In this document: positions 54,677 to 64,000 of the stretch, piece after piece
Layout of the letters: each line of letters begins with the position of its first letter
Position numbering within the stretch: the first letter of the stretch is position 1
Origin: Bacteroidota bacterium
Lineage (GTDB): Bacteria > Bacteroidota > Bacteroidia > B-17B0 > Aurantibacillaceae
Length of the DNA stretch: 64,000 nucleotides
Direction of reading: 5' to 3'
Assembly: GCA_025362395.1 (NCBI GenBank)
Contig: JANYGK010000106.1
Coordinates: 1 to 64,000, forward strand
Made by a program: the position numbers and the translations under genes
The notes under the pieces: generated by a model
The model's input: the letters and a program-made list of their open reading frames with translations, nothing else
The model's database searches: none
Told to the model about the DNA's origin: nothing

Positions 54677-56032
54677 ATGTCATTATTCTCTAACATTAAA
54701 AATGCCTACCGTTTGTTTAAGCAAGTGGATATGGAGCAGCTCGGTAAGCTCTCACAAAAAATAGACCTTGCAGAGGTGATGAAAAATGTAAGCAAGCTGG
54801 ATGATAAGCAACTGGCAGGGCTTACAAAAATGTTGAGCGGCAATCACAAAAAGAAAGAGCTTCCTCCCATTGAAGGCGATTTTTATAATATAGGCCATAC
54901 CTTATTACCCGAAGAACGCGCCCTACAATTAAAAGTAAGGGCTTTTATGGAAAAGGAAATTAAGCCTATTGTAAATGATTATTGGAGAAGGGCAGAATTC
55001 CCTTTTCATATAATTCCTAAAGTAGCCGAGCTTGATATTTGCGGCATTACTTATGAAGGCTATAACAACCCGGTACGCTCTTATTTAATGGAAGGTGTAT
55101 TGGCTATGGAAATGGCAAGGGTTGATGTGTCTTTTGCTACTTTTTTTGGCGTACAAAGCGGCTTGGTAATGGGCTCCATTTATTTACTGGGATCTGAAGA
55201 ACAGAAAAAAGAATGGCTTCCCGATTTAAAAAGCCTGAAAAAAATTGGCGCCTTTGGTTTAACGGAGCCTGAAGTTGGCTCTGCTGTTGCCGGCGGCTTA
55301 ACCATGAAAGCAAAACGTAACGGAAATACATGGACCCTAAACGGACAAAAAAAATGGATCGGTAATGCCACGTTTGCAGATGTGATTATTATTTGGGCAG
55401 AAGACGAAGATGATAAACAGGTAAAAGGATTTTTAGTAAGAAAAAATACGCCGGGTTTAGCCGTAGAAAAAATGGAAGATAAAATGGCCTTGCGCATTGT
55501 GCAAAACGGGTTGGTGACGTTAAGCGATTGTAAGGTTGAGGAGCCTGATCGTTTACAAAAAGCAAATACGTTTAAAGATACTGCCACTGTGTTGCGCATG
55601 ACGCGCGCGGGCGTTGCCTGGCTGGCTGTTGGCTGTGCGCGCGGCGCTTATGAAGCCGCTTTAAAATACACCCGTGAAAGAAAACAATTCGGGAAACCAA
55701 TTGCCTCTTTTCAATTAATACAAAATCATTTAGTGGAAATGCTGACTAACTTAACCGCTATGCAAACTATGGTAGCGCGTTTATCTGAATTACAGGATCA
55801 GAAACTGTTAACTGACGAGCATGCATCGCTTGCTAAAGTATTTTGCAGCTTACGCACCCGTGATATTGTAAGCAGGGCCCGTGAAGTAATGGGCGGCAAC
55901 GGAATTCTTTTAGAATATGATGTGGCAAGGTTTGTAGCCGATGCCGAAGCTATTTATTCGTACGAAGGCACAAAAGAAATTAATACTTTGATAGTTGGAA
56001 GAGCTATTACGGGCTTTAGCGCATTTGTGTAG
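54677..56032 (+). CDS. Acyl-CoA dehydrogenase, glutaryl-CoA dehydrogenase-like
   Basis: FAD flavoenzyme of 451 residues. After a ~60-residue N-terminal extension, the domains follow the usual order. Family signatures are FGLTEPEVGSAVAGGLTMKA and the C-terminal EVMGGNGILLEYDVARFVAD with YEGTKEINTLIVGRAITG, as in GcdH-type enzymes. The catalytic base Glu is probably that in AIYSYEGT, as in this family. Substrate (glutaryl-CoA in Lys/Trp breakdown) is inferred. A terminator follows, shared with the convergent nuoN end. Confidence 0.88.
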   Translation: MSLFSNIKNAYRLFKQVDMEQLGKLSQKIDLAEVMKNVSKLDDKQLAGLTKMLSGNHKKKELPPIEGDFYNIGHTLLPEERALQLKVRAFMEKEIKPIVNDYWRRAEFPFHIIPKVAELDICGITYEGYNNPVRSYLMEGVLAMEMARVDVSFATFFGVQSGLVMGSIYLLGSEEQKKEWLPDLKSLKKIGAFGLTEPEVGSAVAGGLTMKAKRNGNTWTLNGQKKWIGNATFADVIIIWAEDEDDKQVKGFLVRKNTPGLAVEKMEDKMALRIVQNGLVTLSDCKVEEPDRLQKANTFKDTATVLRMTRAGVAWLAVGCARGAYEAALKYTRERKQFGKPIASFQLIQNHLVEMLTNLTAMQTMVARLSELQDQKLLTDEHASLAKVFCSLRTRDIVSRAREVMGGNGILLEYDVARFVADAEAIYSYEGTKEINTLIVGRAITGFSAFV

Positions 56033-56048
56033 ATTATTAAACATAAAA

Positions 56049-56081
56049 AAAAGTCCGTTCAAATAAATGGGACGGACTTTT
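56049..56081. terminator. Bidirectional terminator between the acyl-CoA dehydrogenase and nuoN
   Basis: A 10-bp stem AAAAGTCCGT pairing with ACGGACTTTT around a 13-base loop, with A/T-rich flanks on both sides, between two convergent genes. Confidence 0.85.
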
Positions 56082-56099
56082 AATTTTATAAAACAATTA

Positions 56100-57488
56100 C
56101 TATCCGAAAATTTCAATAATGTATTTAGGCACTATGCCTAAAGCAATGGTAAATAAGGTTGTAAGCGCTAATAATAAAACATGTGATGTTTCCAATACTA
56201 CTTTTTGATCTTCTTTAGCCGGTTTAAAATACATGGCTATAATTACTTTGAAATAGTAATATACACCTACCGCCGATGTTAGAATTGCTACTATTAATAA
56301 CCATTTAAAAGAAGTGCCTATCATTAATGTAAATACAAAATACTTGGCAAAGAAGCCTGCTGTAACCGGGATACCTGCTAAGGATAACATGGCTACTACC
56401 ATACAGCCTGCCACAAAGGGATTGCGTTTACCCAAGCCGTTAAAAGCTTCAATATTAACATTACCGTCTTGCTTAGATACATTATATAATACCGTAAAGG
56501 CTGTAATAGAACCGATTGAATAAGCCAGTGAATAATATAAAATAGCGTTAATGCTTGCAAAACCGCGGTTATTAGCAAGTATAGCCATTAACATAAACGC
56601 GGCATGACTAATGCTCGAATAAGCCAGCATTCGTTTTACGCTTTGTTGTGATGCTGCCGTAATGTTGGATACCAATAATGATAAGGCAATAATTACTGCT
56701 AATACAGGCGTCCAGCTGCCGCTTACTTTACCAAACACTACTAAGAACAAATGCATAAATGCCGCGAAGGCCGCTGTTTTTACAATGGTGCTCATTAAGG
56801 CTGTAATAACGGTTGGTGAGCCTTCGTAAACATCGGGTGCCCAAAAATGGAACGGGGCTGCGCTTACTTTAAAACACATGGCTACCAACACCATTAACAC
56901 ACCGGCATAAAAGAATGTAGGTAAGTTACCGTCTGCCTGTGAAATAAAGGAACGAATAGTCATTAGATCGAAACTGCCGGTTGCACCATAAATTAAAGCG
57001 ATCCCGAATAATAAAAAGCCTGAGGCGAAGGAACCCATGATCAGGTATTTAAAGCCTGCCTCATTGGAAGCTAAGTCACGCTTGCGGGATGCTGCCAATA
57101 CATACATGGGGATAGAAAGAATTTCAATGCCTAAGAATAAGGTGGTCATGTTACTGAAAGACGTTAGCATTAATGCTCCAACCAAAGCAAATAACACTAA
57201 TGCAAAATGATCTGTTACATGATCTTCCTCAAAATAATCGTTTGCTAAAATAAACCAGAAAAAAGCTGTTGCCAATATTACTCCACTAAACGCTAATGCT
57301 ACGTTATCAAAACGGATCATATTACCGAACATAGGAATGTTCAGGTTATTATTCCATTCCATAAAGTTACAGGCGTAAGCAGCAAGTATACCAACCAACA
57401 CCAAGGGGTACAATAATTTTTTGAATTTAAAAATCTCTGCCAACATGGCTAAAATTCCTAATCCGCTTATTATAAAAAGACCTTTCAT
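56100..57488 (-). CDS. nuoN: NADH-quinone oxidoreductase subunit N
   Basis: A 462-residue antiporter-like membrane subunit of complex I, one of three proton-pumping modules. Fourteen helices expected; visible conserved segments include LFLGIEILSIPMYVLAA, the functional Lys-containing FKVSAAPFHFWAPDVYEG, and RMLAYSSISHAAFML. Last gene of the operon. The spacer to nuoM is 74 bp and made of repeated GACTTAAG-like words. Confidence 0.96.
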   Translation of the reverse strand: MKGLFIISGLGILAMLAEIFKFKKLLYPLVLVGILAAYACNFMEWNNNLNIPMFGNMIRFDNVALAFSGVILATAFFWFILANDYFEEDHVTDHFALVLFALVGALMLTSFSNMTTLFLGIEILSIPMYVLAASRKRDLASNEAGFKYLIMGSFASGFLLFGIALIYGATGSFDLMTIRSFISQADGNLPTFFYAGVLMVLVAMCFKVSAAPFHFWAPDVYEGSPTVITALMSTIVKTAAFAAFMHLFLVVFGKVSGSWTPVLAVIIALSLLVSNITAASQQSVKRMLAYSSISHAAFMLMAILANNRGFASINAILYYSLAYSIGSITAFTVLYNVSKQDGNVNIEAFNGLGKRNPFVAGCMVVAMLSLAGIPVTAGFFAKYFVFTLMIGTSFKWLLIVAILTSAVGVYYYFKVIIAMYFKPAKEDQKVVLETSHVLLLALTTLFTIALGIVPKYIIEIFG

Positions 57489-57562
57489 ATTCTGTTTAAG
57501 ATTTAAGACTTAAGACCTAAGATTTATGTAGTGTAAATCTGTAAGCATAAATCATTAATTAT

Positions 57563-59026
57563 TTATTTAATGTACGTTAAAATTGCTTTTGTTCCTTCTT
57601 CGGCTAAATCATTTAATGGTTTAGGATATACTCCAAATACCACAATGACTAAGCAAATAATATATAATACTAATTTATCTGACGAAACCAACGAACCAAA
57701 AGCAATGGCGGAGTCTCTGCGCTCGCCTAACATAATGGCTTGGTAACTGCGCAGCATATACACTGCTCCCAAAATAACCGTTAAGCCGGCAAAGGCCGCA
57801 ACCCATGCACTGTATTGGTACACACCGTTTATTAATAAAAATTCTCCCACAAAACCATTGGTTAAAGGCAAGGCTACTGAACCCAACAAAACTATTAAAA
57901 ACAATACGGCAAAATTTCCGTTCATACTCCTGATGCCGCCAAGCTTATCAATGTTACGGGTTCCTGTATGGCGCATTAAAATATCCGCAATTAAAAATAA
58001 GCCAACTACGTTAACACCGTGAGCCAGCATTTGCATCACAGCCCCTTGGATCCCTTGTTGAGTAGCCGATAAAATGCCCGCTGCAATTAAGCCAACGTGA
58101 GCAATGGATGAATAAGCAACTAATCGCTTGTAATCTTTTTGAACAATAGCAATACAGGATGCATATACAATTCCAAATACAGATAGCCCAATCGCTAAAC
58201 CGCCCCATTCCTGTAATGCTAAAGGTGTAACCGGCATTAACCATTTTATTAAACCAAAGGTTCCCATCTTTAGCATAATGCCTGAAAGCAACATGGTGCC
58301 TTGTGTGGGCGCTGTTACGTATGTATCGGGTTGCCATGTGTGTAAAGGAAATACCGGCATTTTAATCCCGAATGCTAAAAAGATAGACCAAAACACAAAC
58401 GATTGCTGACTCAAGTTCATTGCTTTACCTGCAGTGTATAAATCGGCAATGGCCCATGATTTTATGCCGGTTTCGTAACCTGTATGGTTATATAAATAAA
58501 TTAAGCCAACCAGCATAAATAAAGAGCCTAGTAAGGTATACACGAAAAATTTGAAAGTGATACGGCCCCTGTCTTCACCACCCCACACCAAACAAATAAA
58601 GTAAATAGGGATAAGGGCCAACTCCCAAAAGATATAAAATAAAAATCCGTCGTTAGCTGTAAATACGCCTATTAACGCCATCTGCATCATAAGGATCAAT
58701 CCATAAAACGAATGTGGCTTATCGTAGTTTGTATTATAAGACGATAAAATAATTAATGGCACCAAAAAGGTTGTTAACAGAACTAACAGTAATGATAGTG
58801 CATCAATACCAACTGCGAAATGAATTCCGAGTGATTCGATCCATGCACAATTTAAGATCAGGTCTTTACTATCGGGATTATGCTTGTATTGTAAAAATAC
58901 AACCAGTGATAAGATAAATTCTACAACAGATAAGCCTAATGCTAAATTACGGGCTGCCTTACCTTTTGTAAAGAACACCAGTAAACTTGCAATAAGAGGT
59001 ACAATGATTAATAATCCTACTAACAT
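57563..59026 (-). CDS. nuoM: NADH-quinone oxidoreductase subunit M
   Basis: A 487-residue antiporter-like complex I membrane subunit. Conserved regions include FFTKGKAARNLALGLS at the start, the functional FGIKMPVFPLHTWQPDTYV and RLVAYSSIAHVGLIAAGI. It follows the ORF6N gene rather than nuoL directly, 17 bp after that gene's stop. Confidence 0.96.
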   Translation of the reverse strand: MLVGLLIIVPLIASLLVFFTKGKAARNLALGLSVVEFILSLVVFLQYKHNPDSKDLILNCAWIESLGIHFAVGIDALSLLLVLLTTFLVPLIILSSYNTNYDKPHSFYGLILMMQMALIGVFTANDGFLFYIFWELALIPIYFICLVWGGEDRGRITFKFFVYTLLGSLFMLVGLIYLYNHTGYETGIKSWAIADLYTAGKAMNLSQQSFVFWSIFLAFGIKMPVFPLHTWQPDTYVTAPTQGTMLLSGIMLKMGTFGLIKWLMPVTPLALQEWGGLAIGLSVFGIVYASCIAIVQKDYKRLVAYSSIAHVGLIAAGILSATQQGIQGAVMQMLAHGVNVVGLFLIADILMRHTGTRNIDKLGGIRSMNGNFAVLFLIVLLGSVALPLTNGFVGEFLLINGVYQYSAWVAAFAGLTVILGAVYMLRSYQAIMLGERRDSAIAFGSLVSSDKLVLYIICLVIVVFGVYPKPLNDLAEEGTKAILTYIK

Positions 59027-59043
59027 ATTTTGTTTCTAATTTT

Positions 59044-59559
59044 TTATTTTGTTTTATATCCTATTTGTTTACGAACGCCCTGTTTCTCTATTTGCCTATC
59101 TTTAGTAATCAAATAATTAATTGCTTCGTAAACATCTTTAAATTGTTTATTGTGTTTTTTCTCTAATTCATTTAATTTTTCCGTCAAGTCTTTATGCGTT
59201 AAAGCATATTGTCTTAAGAAAACAAACGCACGCATAATTGATATATTCACATCAATTGCTTTCTTGGATTTTAAAATGCCGCTAAGCATTGCTAAACCTT
59301 GCTCTGTAAAAGCATAAGGTAATTTTTGAGTGCCGCCTCTCGTTTCAGTTTTTGATATCACAATTTGTGATATCAAAGTTTCCCACTCCGATTTTGATAG
59401 CTGAAACATAAAATCTTCGGGAAACCTTTCCATATTACGTTTTACAGCTTGGTTCAAAACCCGTGTTTCCACTTCATAAAGTTCAGCCAAATCAAAATCT
59501 AACATAACTTTTTGGTTACGTATTTCCTGGATCTTATGTTGAACTTTTTGCAATTGCAC
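59044..59559 (-). CDS. ORF6N-domain protein inserted between nuoL and nuoM
   Basis: A 171-residue protein of the ORF6N family, small DNA-binding proteins named after phage ORFs and common in mobile and accessory DNA. Motifs: [40 protein letters not shown] and [22 protein letters not shown]-terminal coiled coil ([19 protein letters not shown]) and basic tail follow. A GTG start at 59559 is preferred (8 bp after the nuoL stop); no ATG is available. Location inside the nuo operon, between two core subunits, is unexpected and points to gene insertion. Role unknown. Confidence 0.85.
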   Translation of the reverse strand: MQLQKVQHKIQEIRNQKVMLDFDLAELYEVETRVLNQAVKRNMERFPEDFMFQLSKSEWETLISQIVISKTETRGGTQKLPYAFTEQGLAMLSGILKSKKAIDVNISIMRAFVFLRQYALTHKDLTEKLNELEKKHNKQFKDVYEAINYLITKDRQIEKQGVRKQIGYKTK

Positions 59560-59569
59560 TTTTATAAAA

Positions 59570-61456
59570 CTATTTAATGAATGAGTAAAACAAAATAAGA
59601 ATAATTCCAATTACCATACTAAAAATATATAAGCCGATGTGCCCTGTTTGTGCTTTACGCACTACAGAGCTTATTCCTTTTACAGTACTGCCTACTCCAT
59701 TCACAATGCCATCTACTATTTGCAGATCCATAAATTTATAGAAGAAGACAGATATGATATCTAACGGTTTGCGAATGACTGCATCATATAATTCATCCAC
59801 ATAATATTTATTGTAAATTAACTTTTTGATACCGGTTAGTTTTTCATCGTTTGCTTCAGGCAATACTTTATTCTTAATATAAACCATATAAGCGAAAAAG
59901 ATAGTTGCTCCTGCCGCAAATACAGCAATTGCCATTAACATCCATTCTTTATCATGATTTAAAATACTCGGGCTCTTGTGTATAATAATAGGATCTAAAT
60001 GATGGTGCATCCAATTTGGTAAGTTCCAAAACTCAGGCAAGCCTAATAAACCACCAACTACTGAAAGTATTGCCAATACTATTAAAGGAATAGTCATGCT
60101 TTTTGGAGATTCGTGTAAATGATGTTCTTGCTCATGAGTTCCTCTGAATTTACGATAGAATGTCAGATATAATAAACGGAACATGTAAAAGGCCGTTAAC
60201 ATAGATGCTATTTGCCCGAAAAACCATAGTACAGGGCTGTGTTCGTAGGTGTGCGCTAAGATCTCATCTTTAGAAAAGAAACCCGAAAAAGGAGGAATAC
60301 CGCTAATGGCAATGGTCCCAATTAACATAGTAACAAAAGTTATCGGCAATGCTTTTTTAAGTCCGCCCATTTTACGCATATCCTGTTCGCCGCCCATAGC
60401 GTGAATTACAGACCCTGCCCCTAAAAATAATAAGGCTTTAAAAAACGCATGAGTGGTTACATGAAATACAGACGAGCTGTAGGCATGAACTCCCAAACCT
60501 AAAAACATTAATCCTAATTGTGATACAGTTGAATACGCCAATACTTTTTTAATGTCGTTTTGAAATAAGCCAATAGTTGCTGCAAATAAAGCCGTTGCAA
60601 CCCCTATTACCGCTACAACATGAGAAGCCTCTTCCGAAATAGAATAGAATACATTTGAACGAACGATCATGTAAATACCGGCAGTTACCATAGTTGCCGC
60701 GTGGATCAATGCTGACACAGGTGTTGGGCCCGCCATGGCATCAGGCAACCACGTATATAAAGGGAGCTGTGCCGATTTACCCATTGCACCAATAAATAAT
60801 AATAAAGCAATGGCTGTAATAGTATGTTCATTTCCGCCTGACGCGATAGAAAATACCTCTCCGTAGGTAATACTGCCAAAGGTTACAAATATTAAAATAA
60901 TCCCTAATAAAAAACCAAGGTCACCGATACGGTTCATAATAAAGGCTTTTTTAGCCGCATTATTATACGCTGTATTCTTAAACCAGAAACCAATAAGTAA
61001 ATAAGAGCAAAGGCCAACGCCTTCCCAACCCACAAACATAATAAGGTAGTTGTTACCTAATACTAATAACAACATAAAGAACACGAACAGGTTCAGGTAA
61101 GTGAAGAAGCGTGCAAAGCCTTCGTCATTGTGCATGTAACCGATAGAATAAATATGAATTAGGAACCCGATACCGGTAATGATTAATAAAAACCAGGATG
61201 ATAATGGATCTACTAAAAACTCGAAAGGAATTTTTAATGTATCAGAATTAATCCATGAAAATAAATTAACGGTATGAGATTTTAATTCAGAATGTTCTAA
61301 TTCAAAAAATATGATTAAGGCTATTACAAATGAAGCCAATACAGCAATGCTTGCTATAGCTCCCGATAGGCCTTTATTTATTTTTTTACCAAAAAACCCG
61401 TTTATTAAAAACCCTAATAATGGAAACAGGGGAATGAGTGCAACTAATTTGATCAT
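59570..61456 (-). CDS. nuoL: NADH-quinone oxidoreductase subunit L
   Basis: A 628-residue complex I membrane subunit with the antiporter-like core and the C-terminal extension that forms the lateral helix. Conserved parts: [58 protein letters not shown]. It lies between nuoK (3 bp away) and the ORF6N gene, within the operon. Confidence 0.97.
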   Translation of the reverse strand: MIKLVALIPLFPLLGFLINGFFGKKINKGLSGAIASIAVLASFVIALIIFFELEHSELKSHTVNLFSWINSDTLKIPFEFLVDPLSSWFLLIITGIGFLIHIYSIGYMHNDEGFARFFTYLNLFVFFMLLLVLGNNYLIMFVGWEGVGLCSYLLIGFWFKNTAYNNAAKKAFIMNRIGDLGFLLGIILIFVTFGSITYGEVFSIASGGNEHTITAIALLLFIGAMGKSAQLPLYTWLPDAMAGPTPVSALIHAATMVTAGIYMIVRSNVFYSISEEASHVVAVIGVATALFAATIGLFQNDIKKVLAYSTVSQLGLMFLGLGVHAYSSSVFHVTTHAFFKALLFLGAGSVIHAMGGEQDMRKMGGLKKALPITFVTMLIGTIAISGIPPFSGFFSKDEILAHTYEHSPVLWFFGQIASMLTAFYMFRLLYLTFYRKFRGTHEQEHHLHESPKSMTIPLIVLAILSVVGGLLGLPEFWNLPNWMHHHLDPIIIHKSPSILNHDKEWMLMAIAVFAAGATIFFAYMVYIKNKVLPEANDEKLTGIKKLIYNKYYVDELYDAVIRKPLDIISVFFYKFMDLQIVDGIVNGVGSTVKGISSVVRKAQTGHIGLYIFSMVIGIILILFYSFIK

Positions 61457-61459
61457 ATA

Positions 61460-61771
61460 CTAATTCTTTAATCTGCTTAATAAATCAATGTCAATACTTT
61501 TAAAATTACGGTATACCATTGCAAGAATTGCCAGGCCTACTGCTACTTCAGCGGCTGCAACAGCCATAATAAAAAACACGAATACTTGTCCGCTTGCATC
61601 GTTATGCAATGTTGAAAACGCCACCAACAATAAATTAACGGCATTAAGCATTAACTCAATACACATAAAAACAATAATGGCATTTCTGCGTGCCATAACC
61701 CCTACAGCGCCGATAATGAATAATACGGCGCTAAGCATGATATAATAATTAATTGGAATTCCGTTCAGCAT
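61460..61771 (-). CDS. nuoK: NADH-quinone oxidoreductase subunit K
   Basis: A 103-residue complex I membrane subunit with three helices. The conserved glutamates involved in proton transfer lie in [18 protein letters not shown] and [14 protein letters not shown]. Gap to nuoL is 3 bp; gap to nuoJ is 11 bp. Confidence 0.97.
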   Translation of the reverse strand: MLNGIPINYYIMLSAVLFIIGAVGVMARRNAIIVFMCIELMLNAVNLLLVAFSTLHNDASGQVFVFFIMAVAAAEVAVGLAILAMVYRNFKSIDIDLLSRLKN

Positions 61772-61782
61772 ACTAACTTTTT

Positions 61783-62322
61783 TTATTGATTTATAATGTC
61801 TTTATCGTTTGTATTCGTGTCCCTCTTTCCTATCATAATAGCGCCAACTAGGGCTGCCAGTAACAATATGGAAGCAATTTCGAAAGGGAACAAAAATTCA
61901 CTGAATAATACTTTACCTAAATTTTTAACCAGGCCAATTTGAGAAGGCCCGCCTTGCACTATTTGTAACTGTTCAGCTCCTTTTAAAGCGCCTACCATTA
62001 CAAATAATAATACACCGCCAATTACGCCGGCAATGATGCGTGTTACAATGTGTTTTCGCGGTTCAGCATCCGGGTTTAAATTCATTAACATGATAATGAA
62101 TAGAAACAACACCATGATGGCACCGGCATAAACCACGATATGCACTACTGCCAGAAATTGCGCGTTTAATAATATGTAATGCCCGGCAATACAAAAGAAG
62201 GTTAATACTAAATATAAAACAGAGTTAACCGGGTTACGCGTAAACACTACCATTAATGCAAACATAATTGCAAGGAACGATAGTATTCCGAAAAGCCATT
62301 GTGTAATTGTAAGTCCTAACAT
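61783..62322 (-). CDS. nuoJ: NADH-quinone oxidoreductase subunit J
   Basis: A 179-residue complex I membrane subunit with five helices. [20 protein letters not shown] is the typical third-helix segment with the pi-bulge region. The 107-bp upstream spacer to nuoI is AT-rich and made of repeated AATTTGNCAATT-like words. Confidence 0.95.
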   Translation of the reverse strand: MLGLTITQWLFGILSFLAIMFALMVVFTRNPVNSVLYLVLTFFCIAGHYILLNAQFLAVVHIVVYAGAIMVLFLFIIMLMNLNPDAEPRKHIVTRIIAGVIGGVLLFVMVGALKGAEQLQIVQGGPSQIGLVKNLGKVLFSEFLFPFEIASILLLAALVGAIMIGKRDTNTNDKDIINQ

Positions 62323-62429
62323 ATTTATTCAATTTGACAATTAGTCGATTTGTTAATGTGACAATTGTTTTGTTTATTTTATTATTTCAATATTTCATTA
62401 TCTAATTGGCTCATTGCCAAATTATCTAA

Positions 62430-63032
62430 TTAATGATGTCCTTTGTTTAATTTTTTAGGGTCAAATAATTCGTTGTGCTTTAACCCCGGTATTTTTTTAA
62501 ACTCTAATACTTCAGGGGTTTGGCGTGGGGTAACATCTATACGCTCATTTACTTTTTCCACCAGCTTATCTTTTCCGTAAATAAAATCATTGCGTTCAAA
62601 TTCTACATCTACTAAACGATCCGTTAAAAAGATAGCCTCTTTCGGACATGCTTCTTCGCATAAGCCGCAAAAAATGCATCGCAGCATATTGATCTCGTAA
62701 GTTGCAGCATATTTTTCTTCACGGTATAAATTCTCTTCTCCTTTTTTGCGCTCTCCGCTTGTCATGGTAATGGCTTCCGCAGGACAGGCTACAGCGCACA
62801 TTCCGCAAGACGTACAGCGCTCTGCCCCGTTTTCGTCAAGTTTTAAAACATGCAGTCCGCGGTACACAGGCGCAATCGGTCTTTTTTCTTCCGGGTAATT
62901 AATAGTGGGAGATTTTTTAAATAAGTGACTCGCGGTAATGATCATACCTTTGGCAATAGCGGGAAGGTATAATCTTTCTGCAAAACTCTGCACTTTATTA
63001 GATACGACTACTTTTCTATTGGTTAACTGCAT
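62430..63032 (-). CDS. nuoI: NADH-quinone oxidoreductase subunit I
   Basis: A 200-residue peripheral-arm subunit carrying two [4Fe-4S] clusters near the quinone site. Both ferredoxin motifs are intact: CTSCGMCAVACP and CIFCGLCEEACP. Between nuoJ and the small ORF/nuoH. Confidence 0.97.
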   Translation of the reverse strand: MQLTNRKVVVSNKVQSFAERLYLPAIAKGMIITASHLFKKSPTINYPEEKRPIAPVYRGLHVLKLDENGAERCTSCGMCAVACPAEAITMTSGERKKGEENLYREEKYAATYEINMLRCIFCGLCEEACPKEAIFLTDRLVDVEFERNDFIYGKDKLVEKVNERIDVTPRQTPEVLEFKKIPGLKHNELFDPKKLNKGHH

Positions 63033-63058
63033 TGTTCAGTTTTTTAAATGTTCAGTTT

Positions 63059-63151
63059 TTAATGAATGAATAAAGCAATAAGTGCAGTTAGTATTAAGCC
63101 CAAGAAATGAACAGATTCTATTATTTCAACAAAATTGACTAGTTTTTTCAT
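63059..63151 (-). CDS. Possible 30-residue membrane peptide between nuoH and nuoI
   Basis: An ORF of 30 codons starting ATG, 2 bp after the nuoH stop. It has a basic N terminus (MKKLVNFVEIIE) and a single hydrophobic helix (HFLGLILTALIALFIH). Size and position resemble small accessory membrane peptides of respiratory complexes, but the ORF is too short for sequence to prove it. It could be chance; conservation in relatives would decide. Confidence 0.4.
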   Translation of the reverse strand: MKKLVNFVEIIESVHFLGLILTALIALFIH

Positions 63152-63153
63152 GT

Positions 63154-64000
63154 TTAAAAATGGATAGTTCCTCTAAAATACTCGACAACTACGGTTAATG
63201 CTAAATTGAATAATGATAATGGTAATAAAGTTTTCCAACCTAAGTTCATGAGTTGATCGTAACGAAAACGCGGTAACGTCCAACGGATCCACATAAATAA
63301 ACAAATGAATAAAAATATTTTTATAAAATAAACGCCAAAGCCAAATAAGGATATAGCAAATGATCCTTCTGCCCAGCCAAACGCTTCATACAATTCATGG
63401 GCGAAAGGAAAATTATATCCGCCAAAATAAAAGCCGGCCATAATGGCTGATGAAATAAACATATTGATGTACTCCGCAAATAAGAACAAACCTAATTTCA
63501 TGGAAGAATATTCGGTATGATAGCCGCCTACCAGTTCTGTTTCACACTCGGGTAAATCAAACGGTGCACGGTTGGTTTCCGCTAAAGCGCAGATAAAGAA
63601 AATTAAAAACCCTAACGGTTGCCATACAAAATTACAAACCCCTTTATCCTGACCTTCAATAATATCTTTTAAGCTTAAGGATCCGCCTGAAGAAATAATT
63701 AAAGCGATTAATGCAATACCCATCGCGATTTCATAACTGATCATTTGTGAAGAGGCACGCACAGCACCTAGCAAAGCAAATTTATTATTAGAAGCCCAAC
63801 CACCGATCATGATACCGTAAACGCCAATAGAAACAACACCCAATAAATAAATAACACCAATATTGATGTCTGTTATTTGCAGGTCATATAACTTACCGTG
63901 AAACATGAGAGGCTTACCCCATGGAATGACCGCACTGGTCATAACGGCTGTAACCATAAATAATGACGGGCCTAAAATAAATAATGAACGGTTAGATACG
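63154..64000 (-). CDS. nuoH: NADH-quinone oxidoreductase subunit H, N-terminal part outside the window
   Basis: Complex I membrane subunit that forms the quinone-binding chamber with NuoB and NuoD. The frame is open to the window edge; an internal ATG at 63957 is not the start because the preceding codons (VSNRSLFILGPSLF) match the conserved NuoH helix. Visible signatures: ASSQMISYEIAMGIALIAL, ETNRAPFDLPECETELVGG, and the final LMNLGWKTLLPLSLFNLA. The N-terminal ~65-75 residues lie beyond base 64000. Confidence 0.95.
   Translation of the reverse strand, partial: VSNRSLFILGPSLFMVTAVMTSAVIPWGKPLMFHGKLYDLQITDINIGVIYLLGVVSIGVYGIMIGGWASNNKFALLGAVRASSQMISYEIAMGIALIALIISSGGSLSLKDIIEGQDKGVCNFVWQPLGFLIFFICALAETNRAPFDLPECETELVGGYHTEYSSMKLGLFLFAEYINMFISSAIMAGFYFGGYNFPFAHELYEAFGWAEGSFAISLFGFGVYFIKIFLFICLFMWIRWTLPRFRYDQLMNLGWKTLLPLSLFNLALTVVVEYFRGTIHF

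Overview
The window is a stretch of chromosome from a member of the Bacteroidota. Four lines of evidence point there: four secreted proteins with C-terminal type IX secretion sorting domains, TAnnTTTG-type -7 promoter boxes, a MurF-Alr fusion, and an S46 dipeptidyl-peptidase with an RprX/RprY-like pair. It is AT-rich. The genus cannot be fixed from the sequence alone. No rRNA, tRNA, transposase or CRISPR array was seen. Two genes are cut by the window edges: an MFS transporter at the left and nuoH at the right.

Layout: 0-8.3 kb holds transport and envelope genes (MFS, OppC-type permease, glycosyltransferase 2, flippase-like membrane protein), ruvC and a TPR/PD40 surface protein. 8.3-13.8 kb holds cdd, pdhA, pdhC, a broken ParE/RelE-type toxin-antitoxin pair, a crotonase and a frameshifted alpha/beta hydrolase. 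13.8-19.8 kb holds three consecutive type IX cargo genes, one a large zinc metalloprotease. 20-21 kb is the rpsF-rpsR-rplI operon. 21.3-30.8 kb holds a lytic transglycosylase, a cytochrome c-like lipoprotein, two two-component systems, a thioesterase and an S46 peptidase. 30.9-36.3 kb holds murF-alr, a cytochrome/copper monooxygenase-like lipoprotein, rsmI and a His-rich lipoprotein. 36.3-37.6 kb is a repeat-filled gene-poor stretch. 38-45.4 kb is core: groEL/groES, plsX-fabH, sufE, a DMT transporter and rplU-rpmA. 45.4-48.6 kb holds an M64 peptidase and serS.

48.6-52.6 kb is the most unusual part. Two direct copies of a ~190-bp repeat bracket a HEPN-motif protein, a membrane protein ending in a zinc ribbon, an XRE regulator divergent from a SymE-like toxin with matching operators, a 14-unit 21-bp tandem repeat, and an uncharacterised gene. 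Core genes (serS, agmatinase family) lie on either side, so this looks like an accessory/defence islet.

52.9-56 kb holds an agmatinase-family enzyme, a hypothetical exported protein and a glutaryl-CoA-dehydrogenase-like enzyme. From 56.1 kb to the end runs the complex I operon nuoH-I-J-K-L-M-N on the minus strand. It is interrupted by an ORF6N-domain gene between nuoL and nuoM, and it carries a possible 30-residue membrane peptide between nuoH and nuoI.

Intergenic DNA is rich in decayed dispersed repeats of at least three families, and several within-operon spacers are made of short repeated words.
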